DNA of 41,438 bases from Amphimedon queenslandica (GCF_000090795.2 NW_003546447.1:119021-160458); one strand, 5' to 3'. Counted from the stretch's first letter, positions 1 to 10,959 are shown. The notes: generated by a model not told the origin, from the sequence alone. A program made the numbers and translations.

Positions 1-1
1 G

Positions 2-1090
2 TCTTATGCATCAGAGAGAGGAATCAATATTGCCATTGAAGGCTACAGTGCATTTGAAGAGTATGATGGCTCTCTGAAGATTTTAACTAGACATGGACGA
101 TACAACCTATTCAATCTGATAGGACTTTCAGTAGTGTGGCTTGTAGTTTTCTCTCAATTGGCTGCCTTTGGTTTTTTCTGGAAAAAATATGACACTATTC
201 AAGAAAGCATAACTCTTGATTTTGATTACCAACGCAAATCTCAGCACCTTCACTTCAAAAGTATTTTTTGGGCAGCTGTCATAGTCGATGGTATGTGCAG
301 TATCATTATACTAGCTCTGGACTTTGATATTTTCTTACGGTATGCACAGTTGTATAAAGATGCCATTCCAGTATCTATCTCTCTTTTATGTCTCCTAATC
401 TTCTTGATTACAATCAATGCCTCATTTTCAATGTTTCTGACTGTCAAATATTATCGTAAAAACAAAATGATTGCCCTTCCTAAACTGATCCGCTGTTTTG
501 AAAAGAGGAGATATATTCAGTTCTTTTTTCAACTTGTTTTTTTAACCACTTTGACCCTCTCAAGCTCTCTTTACAGTTTTCATATATCTGGGATTATAAT
601 TGGTATGTTAGTAAATCCAACAGAAGTGATGAGCAAAGTGATCTTAATCATGGTGACGATCATAATATTTTTCTTTATTGTTGCATATATCATTGAAAGA
701 TATGAGACTGGCAATATGAATTTATTTAGCTTGGTTTATAACATTGTCCTTACTGTACTTTTCATAACATTTTGCGTCCAATTCACAATTTCTTATGCTA
801 ACACTGTGCTTTTTGTATCTCTTCAGAACTATGAAGTAGTGAACATACTAAGCCAAGTATTTCCTATCTTAATAGCAGGTTTTGTTTTTAAATGGGTTGC
901 CATGGAATATAAGAATTATCATGCTGCCATTAATGATGAAGTGAACGCAAAGGAGCAGGAAACAAACAAGCTGTTTATTAAAGCAAAAAACAGAAGCAAA
1001 GAGGATATAGTAGTACAACACACTGACAAAAATTTGGCAATCAGCAAGCAAATGGAGCCAAGTGTGACTTTGAACTTTTATATGGCATAG
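2..1090 (+). CDS. 3'-terminal exon of a multi-pass membrane protein (5' end outside window)
   Basis: The reading frame is open from base 2, so the exon or gene begins left of the window; the GTG at 134 is only an internal valine. About 362 residues are visible, ending at TAG 1088-1090. After a soluble stretch of about 40 residues there are roughly six hydrophobic segments separated by short charged loops, then a charged, lysine-rich cytosolic-type tail of about 55 residues. No cysteine pattern, DRY-like motif or transporter signature was recognised, so I cannot name a family. It is probably a polytopic plasma- or endomembrane protein. Part of its 3' end is duplicated just downstream (1211-1270). 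The membrane character is sure; the function is unknown. Confidence 0.6.
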   Translation, partial: SYASERGINIAIEGYSAFEEYDGSLKILTRHGRYNLFNLIGLSVVWLVVFSQLAAFGFFWKKYDTIQESITLDFDYQRKSQHLHFKSIFWAAVIVDGMCSIIILALDFDIFLRYAQLYKDAIPVSISLLCLLIFLITINASFSMFLTVKYYRKNKMIALPKLIRCFEKRRYIQFFFQLVFLTTLTLSSSLYSFHISGIIIGMLVNPTEVMSKVILIMVTIIIFFFIVAYIIERYETGNMNLFSLVYNIVLTVLFITFCVQFTISYANTVLFVSLQNYEVVNILSQVFPILIAGFVFKWVAMEYKNYHAAINDEVNAKEQETNKLFIKAKNRSKEDIVVQHTDKNLAISKQMEPSVTLNFYMA

Positions 1091-1138
1091 ATCCAGTAAA
1101 AAACTTACATAAATATTGATCTAATTCTACAAAAATAT

Positions 1139-1355
1139 AATTAACTATATTCTTGTTTGATTTGTCGATTGTGATTATTATTGGTTATAGTAAGAGAATC
1201 TACATGTTAAGGTTGCAATGGAATATAAGAATTATCATGCTATCATTAATGAGGTGAATGCAAAAAAACAATTAAGTATAATTCTTATTTGATTTTTCAC
1301 AAAATACTTATATTGGATTGTGATTATCATCGAGTAAGTAAGATTCATTGATTTA
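1139..1355 (+). repeat. Diverged tandem duplication of the 3' end of the preceding gene
   Basis: Bases 1211-1270 repeat the coding sequence at about 893-955 (both contain ATGGAATATAAGAATTATCA) with substitutions and a small deletion. The bases after them (about 1273-1350) resemble the 3' flank of the gene at 1139-1205, including a shared ATTGTGATTAT. The copy is out of context and non-functional. It shows an old local tandem duplication covering the last codons and the 3' UTR. Confidence 0.7.
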
Positions 1356-2250
1356 AAGGAGAATGATTAGATCTAGATGCTAAAATGCTTGTATAGATTA
1401 ATCAATGGGCATGAAGTATGTATACTTTCAGTCATGTCCCATGCATGCATAAATAAACTATAGCAATAAACTATAGCAATGCATGCATAGCAGTTACAAT
1501 GTATGTCTTTCTGCAATAGAAACTTCAATCATGAGACAAGTTGGACACAAATTATTGGAAGAAGCTGATAATGAAGTATTTTAATTAATTTGTGCTTTAA
1601 TAGGTGTCATTTTTAATCAACTATTTTCATAGCATGACTGGGTGTCAGCTTTAAACCCAAATAATTTTACTTTTGAGCTCAGGGTTTAAATTTTTTGTAA
1701 TACTCATTTATTACTGTGATAACCAGTGCATGCAGTTGTATATGTCAATTCTTGACAGTATACTTGCACCATTGGTTGGCACGTGCTTTTAGTATACGGA
1801 ATCTATTTCATGTGCCTTGTCTGGCTAGTCAGTACTCATATTGAGGTATCTATAAAAGTGGAAAATTATTCTATTCTCTCCATTTCTTGTTTTCTTTATG
1901 TAGCATTCCCACTGATGAATGTTTTATTTACTATCAAACACATAATTAAAAATTAGTAGGTGCGTGGAGGACAGTATTGGGCAGTATAACCATGGTAGCC
2001 ATTAATGTACTGTATTATTCAGCAGCTTAAACTTTCTACATAGCATAAGGACATTAATGCGTATCAAAAGAATTAATAACAATTGGAGGTAATTTTGGCA
2101 CATTTGGCTTTATTTAGGACCAGTTTCTTGGTACCGGTATCTCTCTTTGTGTTTACTCCTTCATGGTAAACACATCATTGGTAACATGTTTCTAATTTCT
2201 ATACATTTAGCAGAACTTATGTGATTGCTTGTACTGGAAGCCCACTGAGA
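1356..2250. other. Intergenic stretch without a recognisable gene
   Basis: No credible exon was found. About 1407-1500 holds ATGCATGCAT repeats and a doubled AATAAACTATAGC. A stretch near 1779-1812 (GGCACGTG, then TTTTAGTATACGGAATC) recurs near 10644-10680. About 2025-2110 is one isolated, diverged unit of the satellite described at 10960. Confidence 0.5.
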
Positions 2251-2400
2251 ACACAAGTAAACACCAGTGGACACAGGTAAGCACTATAAAGTAAACACCA
2301 GTAAACAGATAAACACTAGTTTAAACACAAGTAAACACTATAAAAGTAAACACCAGTAAGCACAGGTAAACACTAGTTTAAACACAAGTAAACATTGGTA
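2251..2400. repeat. Short imperfect tandem repeat (AGTAAACACCAGT-like units)
   Basis: The segment is built from variants of ACACAAGTAAACAC, CAGTAAACACAGGTAA and ACTAGTTTAAACACAAG arranged in higher-order units of about 55-75 bp. The ACTAGTTTAAACACAAGTAA block appears twice. It is AT-rich and non-coding. Units are imperfect and there are no unique spacers, so it is a minisatellite rather than a CRISPR array. Confidence 0.75.
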
Positions 2401-2664
2401 TTATAAACAATCACTCCCATCATGCTCTGTCTAATGATTCATATAAAAGTTGTTCTCATTCCTCAGACACATGCATGATCCATTACCATTAGAATATACT
2501 TATATAGATCTATCAAACTATAATGAGACTATCTAAACAACAATGTTTTAAAGTAAACAAATTGTGTGCACATATAGATCTAGATCTATTATAAAATAAT
2601 AAAGTAAGTAGTCATAAAGTTGTACTGCGAAATGATTTTAGTGCTAGATCTATTAGGTTGCTAT

Positions 2665-4751
2665 TTATGTCTCATAAATAGCATCATCAGCATATGCATT
2701 GACACCTGGCTCTTCATCTGCTGCCTCTGTAATATTTTGTATACTATATGGTTCACATGCTTGCATTGGTATGTCATCATCATCGAATCTATTTGAAAAA
2801 ATATAATATAATGTACAAGTATATTTTTTGCTCGCAATGAGTTACTTGTTTGTTTGTTTAGAGGTGGTTGCATGATAGGACTTAAGCCTGTATATGCATA
2901 ATCAGAATAATGGTATTGATTAAAGTATAATACTTGATTAAGCGGTAGATGTGAACAATAATACTAATAACTAGTGATATCAATAATAATCCAACCACTG
3001 CAACCAGTCCAATGCTAGTATCATCAACAGCTCCCAACACTAGAATTTAAAATCATTTAGTAGTATTCTAAATATTTTGCATGCATAGACTATTATACCT
3101 GTATTAGTTGATCTTATGCATGCTTCTCGAGTGCTAGTACTAGTACATGTACTTGTGAGTACATGTACTAGTGTTAAAGTCACAAATTGAGTACTGATCA
3201 ATGTCTCGTTAGCAATAACTATCCATTCTCCATGTCCATTATCAGTGTATGCATGTACACCAAAAATATAACAAGACTTATCATTAAGACCAGTAATGTT
3301 AATAAATGTACTGCCACTGGTTGAATTATAGAGCTGTAGCATTTGAATATCAATATCATTGTCATTCACAATTGAACAACAAAGCCTGTCAAAAAGAATA
3401 TGATATCCAATCTCATATGTGATAATGGGATAGTCTGATGGAATGTAACTAGGTACACTCCATGAGATAACAGCCCATGTAGTGTCCATGATACTGGATA
3501 CTGAACCAACTGGACCAGATAGATATTCTATACAAAGACACGTAGTCATAAAACTGATAGCCAATAGCAATTAATACCTGATAAGGTCTGTACACTGATT
3601 GTACTAGCAGGTCCCAGTAATTGTTGATAGGCTCTGACTGTGATATTATAAGATATTCCTTCACTCAGTTCATCCAGTGTAATGATTGTATTATTACTAC
3701 TTCCCTCCACCTGTACTGTCCGCACAGTGTCTGTGTCACTAGTGACATTGACTACATATCCATCAGCATCATATGAATCAAGTGCAGTCCAACTGACAGT
3801 GATAGTGGTAGCTGTTTTGTTAACCACATTAAGAGAAGAGGGAGCAATTGCTGGTGCTAAAAATATACAGTATTATAAAATTAAATTATACTTTGTTACC
3901 TTTTATAGTCATATTACGTATTCTAGTTGGTTGATCAGTAACTGCCACTAAACACTGATACATTTGATCTCCAGTGGTTGACTGACTGACTGATCCACTA
4001 CTGACAGTCATTCCATCCCATGTGATAGTAGCAGTATATCTTATTCTGTTGGTATTACTATCTAACACAGTACCAGGACAAATACTATATCGATCATCAC
4101 AGTATGTGTAACTAGCCAGTGCAGTACTACTACCAATGCTAATACTATAGCGCCAGTGTCCAATTTTAGTACAATTCAGTTTGTATTTCTGAGGATATAC
4201 TGTCATATCAGAAGGAAGATCAGCAACATTAAATGATTCTATCTGTGCATATCCTACAAATGAAAATTATTATAAATTCAATCTGTATAATAATTAGTCT
4301 CTTCTTACTGAATATATTAGCAAAGATGATGTTAGTGTTAGGATCTGAACAGTTAGTGGGTAGACAACACTTGTACCAGCCATCACCAGGTGCCCCAAGA
4401 AAGTCAGTGTTAGTGGTAGGTATATGAACACTGAGACTAGCACCTGACCCAATAGTGCAGAAAAGATTAGAATTGCTGCCAGGACAAAGAACTACTCCAT
4501 TAGGACCAATCCATTGTCCACCATTTAGAGTAGCACCAGGTAATCCACACTCTAAAGGAGTTGGTCTGATACTATCATCCCAAAAATATGATCCATTAGG
4601 ATAACAGTTTCCATTATGCCTCATGTAGATGCCTATAAAAACCTATACAGTCGTTATTATTCACATCCAGTGTCTTACCTGAGGAAGGTGGACATTGACT
4701 AATAACTTCACTGACACTCAACAAAAAGACAACCACTTGTAGTTTTAACAT
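2665..4751 (-). CDS. Type I membrane receptor: signal peptide, two Ig-like and two FN3 modules, TM, tyrosine tail
   Basis: Eight exons join in frame (1731 nt, 576 residues): 4751-4679, 4632-4309, 4253-3900, 3856-3578, 3527-3099, 3039-2934, 2887-2846, 2788-2665. All introns are GT-AG. Introns between ectodomain modules are phase 1, the usual pattern for extracellular module shuffling. Residues 1-18 form a signal peptide (MLKLQVVVFLLSVSEVIS). Exon 2 is a cysteine-rich Ig-like unit ending in GWYKCC. Exon 3 is Ig-like (C near KLNC and YQC). Exons 4 and 5 are FN3-like (VSWTALD, YNITVRAYQ; a diverged second copy). A Ser/Thr-rich stalk precedes a TM helix at about 496-518. The tail of about 58 residues is acidic with three tyrosines (PYSIQ, AYADD, IYET at the end). 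It is probably a cell-surface adhesion or recognition receptor; the ligand is unknown. A damaged paralogue lies at 12824-14349. Confidence 0.75.
3139..3172. other. Perfect 15-bp inverted repeat inside receptor exon 5
   Basis: ACTAGTACATGTACT (3139-3153) and its exact reverse complement (3158-3172) flank a 4-base loop. It lies in the Ser/Thr-rich stalk just before the TM exon, so it would form a hairpin in the pre-mRNA and mRNA as well as in DNA. Confidence 0.8.
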
Positions 4752-5124
4752 GTTGACAGAGAAATGGTTTGTGTGGGTGTTAATTGTATCAACTTATATA
4801 GAAAGCCTCATATGTGATTGAATCATGAATGATGTCAGTCATGATCTTGCCTAACACATCCTGAATCATGGATTTTAGACAGCTAACATGGCAATGAGCC
4901 TAGCTTGATCTATCAGCCTTGATACAATCATGTTAGAATAGCAAGAGCAACTTGCATGATTAAGCAATTCTACTTTTCAGACTGTATTAATACTGTAATT
5001 AGGCTCGATTCAGTGATTTCAGGCAGTGTCTTGTACTAGACATGCTAATTATCTCTTGGCTGTGTCCATCATAAACATTAAATTTATATAATAAAAAAGC
5101 ATCATTAATAACTATTTTGTTAAT
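4752..5124. other. Upstream region of the Ig/FN3 receptor
   Basis: This is the 5' flank of the minus-strand receptor gene. No exon, TIR or repeat was recognised. Promoter elements cannot be assigned with confidence. Confidence 0.4.
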
Positions 5125-5475
5125 GAGTTGCTTATTTGTTTCCCTAGCAGTGGCGGTACAATAGGATTAAAGTTTGTGCATTCCTGGTAATTTATGAATA
5201 ATAATACTAATAACTAGTGATACCATCAACAGCTCAAGGCGCTATTATTCAAAAAAAATTATTAAAAATGAATTTCGTATAAAATAATTTAAAATTTATA
5301 GACTATTATTTGATCCTAAGCATACTTCTTGAGTAGCTACTAGTGTATAAACTCTCCAGTTTCCTAGTCCTCTATTAGTGTGTGTATGTACATCAGAGAT
5401 TTATCATTACTGCCAGTCTGCCACTAGTTGAATGAGAGGGCTGTAGCATTTGAATGTCAATATTTCCCACAAGAT
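5125..5475 (-). pseudogene. Decayed 3' part of an Ig/FN3 receptor copy
   Basis: The segment matches exons 7, 6 and 5 of the receptor at 2665-4751 in the same order and strand. Bases 5131-5225 resemble 2841-3030, but most of the TM-coding core is deleted (AATACTAATAACTAGTGATA joins directly to CCATCAACAGCTC). Bases 5295-5465 resemble 3090-3360 (FN3-2) with many indels. No open frame survives. The homology ends at CAATATTTCCCACAAGATTT, the same breakpoint as in the fragment at 10779. Confidence 0.7.
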
Positions 5476-6018
5476 TTGGAATAGTGCTCAGCTTTATGCA
5501 GGCTTATGAAGTGTGCTATTCAAGCAGCTTGCTTAGTAGAGGTTGAAAACCCTGATTCATAGTATTTTGTCAAAAATGGCTAGAAGTCTAAAAGAGTTCA
5601 TTAATTACATCAAAGCTGAGTTGATTATGATCAAAATTAGATTTTTTTACAAACTTTTAAAGTTGCTCAATAATTTGGCCGAAAAATAGAATGTACAATA
5701 ATAAGAATTTTAAAATGATCATAATTCAAAAAATAAGTATGTCAATATGCCCCTGCCCCAAGTGTTCACATATCCATCGCACTCCTAACTTCTCACTTCT
5801 CCACCCTCCCTAATCTATCAGTCTGCTCATTCTTATTTTATTTTCCTCCCACTTTTAATGAAATATTGAAAACTGAATTTATATTGCATTGTTAATGGAT
5901 AGTATCTACCGTATTACGCATAAATAGGGGTGATGTACATGTACAGACAGACAAACAAACATACTCGACTCGTTTATGTGGGGCTCGCTCAGGCTCACCC
6001 CAATAATACTAATAATAA
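5476..6018. repeat. Duplicated non-coding block shared with 10835-11120
   Basis: Bases 5465-5760 (CACAAGATTTGGAATAGTGCTC, then AAAACCCTGATTC, CAAACTTTTA, GTTGCTCAA) align with 10835-11120 with indels, so the pseudogene-to-satellite junction itself was duplicated. From 5760 to 6018 I see only low-complexity AT-rich sequence and a GGGGCTCGCTCAGGCTCACCCC-type inverted motif around 5980-6000. Confidence 0.55.
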
Positions 6019-6361
6019 CAGGGAATAAAAGGGAGGGGGTGCTGACGGCGCGCAAAGCGTGCCGCGATTTTGACCACACCCCTTTTATACGGCGCTAAAA
6101 TATTGTTTTCCGCCATTTTCGAATATTATAGGCGCGGTCACTGTAATTTCAGGCACTCTGGTGCTTCCTACTGCTCTTTAAACTCTGGAAAATGCTGAAA
6201 TTCAGGCTGAATTGATTGTCAAGTGTGTTGAGTAACTTTCTTAAGACACTTAGCAGTGATATGAGACACCAGAGCTTAAAGAAGCAGAAGAAAGAAATGT
6301 TGATTCTTCAGGCTAATGGGGGTGCTCAAGCACCTTCAGCACCCCCCTAAATCCGCCCCTG
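6019..6361. mobile_element. Non-autonomous DNA transposon, CAGGGG-type ends, copy 1
   Basis: This 343-bp element begins CAGGGAATAAAAGGGAGG and ends CTAAATCCGCCCCTG. It shares the internal GC-rich segment (GGCGCGC..GCCGCGATTTT, CCACACCC) and the GGGGGTGCTCAAG end with the elements at 13859-14209 and 15078. It is flanked by AATAATAA on both sides, an apparent target duplication, though the target is simple sequence so its exact length is uncertain. It carries no transposase frame. Confidence 0.7.
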
Positions 6362-6700
6362 AATAATAATAGAAAGTGTAATAAAAGTTTTGGGTAAATT
6401 TGAAGCCATTTTTTAAACAAACCATGGGCTTGGGTATTTTTCAAACATTCTGTTGTAAATAGTTGCTCATAACTCAAAAAATTGAAGTCGAAATAAGCTC
6501 AAACTTTCTACATAGCATAGGACATCAATATGTATTAGAAAATGTAATAAAAATTGGAGGTAATTTTGGAGCCATTTTTTGAAAAAAAACCATGGGCTAT
6601 AGCCTTGGGTATTTTTTAAAATTGTCCATTTACAAATGTTTATATCTCAAAAAATTTAAGTCTCAATGTGCTGTTTAGCTCATGTTTTGCCGGTATACTG
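6362..6700. repeat. Two diverged satellite units
   Basis: Two adjacent copies of the satellite seen at 10960-12460, recognised by GGAGCCATTTTTT, AACCATGGGCT, TGGGTATTTTTCAAA, CTCATAACTCAAAAA and AGCTCAAACTTTCTACATAG. They lie directly against the transposon at 6019-6361. Confidence 0.7.
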
Positions 6701-7084
6701 TAGAACATAAGCTATTGAGGATATGACATAAAATGAATTATTAATTGAAAGGATATTACAATATATTACATCTAGAGGATAAAACACATGTCGACTGATT
6801 GATGTAATCATCATTATGATTAAGTACTTTCAGTACAGTGCATGCATGATGGTTGGGTGTGAGCTAGAGATACTTGAAAATAATGTTACTCTTTAGCTCA
6901 CATGCAAAAATAAGATGATACAATCTTTATTGAATGCTATGTTTGTTATACTAATTTTACATAAAATTAATTGTGAAAAAATATGTACACAGCAGTTTAC
7001 TAAGGAAGTAGATCTAGTTTTTTTTTCTAAGCACAAGAAATAATAACTGATCATTTCTTTGTCCATCCATACATGAATACATTA
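6701..7084. other. Intergenic stretch, nothing recognised
   Basis: AT-rich sequence without an exon, TIR or repeat that I could support. Confidence 0.4.
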
Positions 7085-7293
7085 TACCATATAGCGGGAT
7101 TTATTGACAAGTAAAAAATTTGACAAAAACAGTAAATTTCCCTGGTTGGTGAGTTTTAATTTGACGAATAGTGCCCTTCATGTACACGTGGCACAAAGTA
7201 CAAAATTTTCAACGATTATAAAATTTGATGTTTGATTTTAAATCGTCAACTCATCAAAATAAAACCTTCGTCAATAAATCCCACTATACGGTA
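7085..7293. mobile_element. Tc1/mariner-type MITE (TACCATATAGCGGG ends)
   Basis: A 209-bp element with about 25-bp inverted ends: TACCATATAGCGGGATTTAT at the left, and ATAAATCCCACTATACGGTA as its near-perfect reverse complement at the right. TA flanks are consistent with Tc1/mariner target duplication. There is no coding capacity. A related element is at 25034-25244. It lies about 80 bp beyond the 3' end of the UBAN gene. Confidence 0.8.
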
Positions 7294-7370
7294 TAATTCA
7301 TATTTTCTAAATTGTGTAGATCAATAGGAATAAGGAATGTGAGTACAGTGACTGACTATCTATTGCTACA

Positions 7371-9338
7371 TCAATTTTCTGCCATCATTTCTTGTTCAAC
7401 GTGTGTTTGTTGTGCAGGCCCGTTTCTGAAGAGTGCTGTCATTTCTTCTGCTGTCAGTTGTGGTTCCATGTTGATTAATGACGTATCAATAGAAATACGA
7501 TTAGAATGATGTGATTCATCGTCTTGTCCTTTTCTCTCTAATGCCAAAACTTTTTCCATCAATACCTTTATGAGGATTAAAAAATAACAATACAATATTA
7601 GGCCTACCAAATAATTTTAGCAAGGATTTGTACTTTTAAAAGCTTTCTAATATCAAGAGTATTCTGGTTATAATAATGACAGATCTATGTACTGTGATAG
7701 GTCACCCTTGTGGAACAAGGTACATGTAGCTATAGGGCACCACCTTGTTGATTTAATATGGTTAACCCAATATCCTCCCATTTGTATAAACATTCATACA
7801 AAAACAGTGACACTGACATCTGCATCTGACATTCATGTTTACTCAATAAGGGGACTACATCTTGATGACTACATAAAAATTTACTTTGTTGGCATTCCTC
7901 ATGTCATCAATTTGCTTTTCATGTTGTTTTCTCATTCTACGCAACTCATTAGCCTATGCAATATACATTTTACTAGGTAGTTAAATTAGTATTTGTTAAA
8001 TACCAGTTGTTCATTGGACTTCATTTCATTATTAAGCTTTTCACTTAGCTCACTGACCTATTGATTAGAGCACTAATGATTCATGTACATTTATTAAATG
8101 TAGAAAGTTCCATTTATATTATTTTTAATGTCAAAATGATAATGTTAATCTTACCTCAGTTTTGTGTTTCTCTTGACTCTGAGTCATTTGTGCATAAAGG
8201 GTATCTATTCTTCCCTCCATTTCTGTCTTTGCTTGCTCTAATTCTATATTTTTCTACAAAAATAGTAACAGATTAAGCTAACATGATGTCACACTTAAGG
8301 CACAATTGCTAGCTAAGGTTAACAATAATGCTAAGTTAGCTTTTTTGATATACTTTTTAATTGATTTGTCAATCTATTACTCTTGCTTTTTATGCTATGA
8401 AGAGCTACATAAGAAGTAGCAATAATACTTTAATCGTACTTTTAAATTTTAGCATTTTTCTGATTTGACAAAATGTATTATTAGCAAAAATATAAATCAA
8501 GAGTGGAATTCACAAAATACCATAACACAGCTAAATAAGCCCAGTCTATCTATTTAAGAGCATAAAAGATAGGATTCATGTACCTTTTCCAGTCCTGCCC
8601 TCTCCTTCAAAACTTGCTCCATTGATGCTCTTCTTGATTTGTCATATTCATCAGTCATAGATGTACTTAAACGATGCTTTTATAAACAAAACCATAAACT
8701 ATTTTACATTAAAAAATTTACTTCAATTGATGGCTTCTTTTCAATAGTACGACTAATACCATACTTTTGTTGCAATTCACGATATTTCATTTTTTCTTCA
8801 ATTAATTTCTGCTTCAAATCTTCACACTGACCTAGAACTTTCAGTCGATCATCATGTTCCTCGTCAAAGTCTTTTTTGTAAACTGCACACTGTATGAAGG
8901 ATGATCATTGAATATGATACAAAATAGATTACAAACAATACTAACAAATTTTCCATGATACTACACACAACACAATTTTCATGAACACACTGCACAATAT
9001 CTTATTGAAGCACTTTAAAATAATTTTACCTGTGCTTCTTCAGCTTTCCAATTCCCAACTAGTTCATGTATCATTTTTTGTTTAGCTTCTAACTGAGTTT
9101 TAGCTTCTATTAATTTCAGATTTTTATCTTTAACATCTTGTTGTAAAGCAGCTATTGTATCATCCTTCTCTACCATATTTGTTATTAAGTTATTTTTCAG
9201 TTTCTGTAAACTGTGTAAAGCAAACTGACTTTCCATATTGAGTATGTCCGTTTCTTTCTTCATTATATCTTCAGTAAGCTTTTTGTTTGCTATTTTCAAA
9301 GCCTCAGTTATCTAAAAATTACAATAACTGTGATGATG

Positions 9339-9372
<34 letters not shown>

Positions 9373-9926
9373 AATAATAAAATAATAATAATTAATAGCC
9401 AATAATAAATGACATACTTCTTTTTGTTTAGCAACGACTTCCTCATGCTCACTGAGTTCCTTTCCAATTTTATCATACTCATCCTATAAATGATTGTTAA
9501 GTAAATCTAGATTTAATTGTATCTAATTACTTTTAATTTATTGTTTAGATGGGTTAGTTGATCTAGTTCCTATAATAATTAATGAAAATTTTTATATAAT
9601 AGTATAATGAGTAATAATTATTTTACCACTCTTTTTTGAGTTTCAATAGCATGTTGCAACTCTTTCAATTCTCTTCTTAAATTAGATTCAATATCATCTT
9701 GTTTCTTGGTTACTGCCAGAAGCCTCTTCATGTCAGTATCATAATTTTTTTGTAATTGCTCCTTATCTGCTTGTTGCTCCTTAATTTGACTAGAAAAATT
9801 ATCACTAAAGTTAAAACGTTTTTTGTTATATACACATACGTACAGCTTATATATTGCTATTTCTTCTTCTTGCTTTTCAAGCTGTGATTTTAATTGTTCA
9901 TAATGCCCACTTCCACGATGATTCAT
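7371..9926 (-). CDS. UBAN coiled-coil protein, NEMO/optineurin/TNIP-like ubiquitin-binding adaptor
   Basis: Eleven exons join without a frame break (1311 nt, 436 residues; human NEMO is 419): 9926-9844, 9789-9627, 9569-9531, 9483-9418, 9311-9030, 8889-8722, 8676-8584, 8253-8155, 8057-8004, 7953-7885, 7565-7371. All introns after the first are phase 0. The protein is nearly all coiled coil. Across the exon 5/6 junction it reads AEEAQCAVYKKDFDEEHDDR, matching the UBAN consensus Q-x3-Y-x2-D-F-x2-E-R (Q, Y, D, F and E kept, R replaced by H), preceded by a helix ending EAKTQLEAKQKMIHELV as in NEMO. UBAN dimers bind linear or K63 ubiquitin and serve NF-kB signalling or autophagy. No C-terminal zinc finger follows; the end is a non-coiled acidic tail. 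A 35-nt exon at 10127-10093 fits in frame upstream, so the start may lie further out. The exact orthologue is uncertain. Confidence 0.7.
9340..9393. repeat. AAT microsatellite in intron
   Basis: An (AAT)n tract with GATAAT interruptions lies in the intron between exons 4 and 5 of the UBAN gene. Confidence 0.9.
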
Positions 9927-10134
9927 TCTAAATTTGTAGAATATATATAGATCTATAAATGTACAAATAAACTCAGTTCTTTAGTCATATTTCAGTATAG
10001 GGATTGGCAATGATTCTTATAAATAATAATAAAACAAAGGCCCAACCAATGAAGGATCGAAAGCCAGTATAGATCTATAGGATTAAGCCTACCTCTTCAC
10101 TACGGCTTTGAAGTGCTCAAAGAGCTCCTTTTAG

Positions 10135-10778
10135 TACTTTGACAACATATAAGAGACTTGACAAAATGGCAGGTGTGTAGAATAGATGGACTGCTATACT
10201 AATTGTGGTATACAGCTAGATTCTAAGCTACACCTGCTTGACCACATGAAAGGTAGATAGGCAAAGTAATTTTCTCTGTACTATAGATTTATAAACTTCA
10301 AGTCTTTTTGTAATACTCACTCACTGCCATTGTTCATGACATCATTCATTGTAGGGAAGGTGAGGGATCTTGGCATTTTCCTATGCCACTTTACACCTGT
10401 AAGACCAATCAGGAATGCAGGTAGACTATTTAGCTATGAGTTAATGAGTTTACTCTGTGTTACTGGACCATCTAATAATAAACCAGTAAGTGACCAACCC
10501 ATTATAAAAATGAATGCTTATAAGAACTTTACTTTCTCTAGATCTTTTGTGCTAATCCAGGTCTCTGGGAGTCCTGCGTGGTATCATAGATGGTGCATGG
10601 GTATCCATTTGTACCAACAGTATCTAGATTCTACTATGTGTTGGCACGTGGTTTTAGTATACGGAATCCCTTTCATCGTTTGTATTTATTTTATCATTTA
10701 TTGATTCTATGACCACAGGAGTTTTCCATTTCACATCAGCTGTAAAAGAAAATGAGATATTATGCTACTCTAGTAATG
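10135..10778. other. Region upstream of the UBAN gene, no supported gene
   Basis: It contains a 124-codon open frame (10330-10704, +) that shows no domain and includes a repeat also found near 1779-1812, so I do not call it a gene. It may hold the promoter and first exon of the minus-strand UBAN gene. Confidence 0.4.
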
Positions 10779-10850
10779 TTAATGAAAGTACTGGCACTGG
10801 TTGAATTATAGAGCTGTAGCATTTGAATATCAATATTTCCCACAAGATTT
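10779..10850 (-). pseudogene. Fragment of Ig/FN3 receptor exon 5
   Basis: TAATGTTAATGAAAGTACTGGCACTGGTTGAATTATAGAGCTGTAGC-type sequence is nearly identical to receptor exon 5 at 3295-3355 and stops at the same breakpoint (CAATATTTCCCACAAG) as the fragment at 5125-5475. It is a short remnant with no coding potential. Confidence 0.75.
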
Positions 10851-10959
10851 TGGAATAGTGCTCATTACCAGCTCAGCTTTATGCCAGCTGATGCTAATGA
10901 GAAGTGTTAGAAAACCCTGATCACTGAAATTTATCAAAAATTGCTAGAAGTTCAAGAGA

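Noticed and set aside
2251-2400. Regularly repeated AAACAC units, CRISPR-like at first sight
   Set aside because: Units are imperfect, unevenly spaced and lack unique spacers; the setting is a metazoan genome, so it is a minisatellite.
7371-7565. Search for a NEMO-type C2HC zinc finger at the end of the UBAN gene
   Set aside because: The last exon has no cysteine pair; the finger is absent from the model rather than overlooked in another frame.
10330-10704. Plus-strand frame of 124 codons
   Set aside because: No domain or splice support, and part of it is a repeat also found near 1779.
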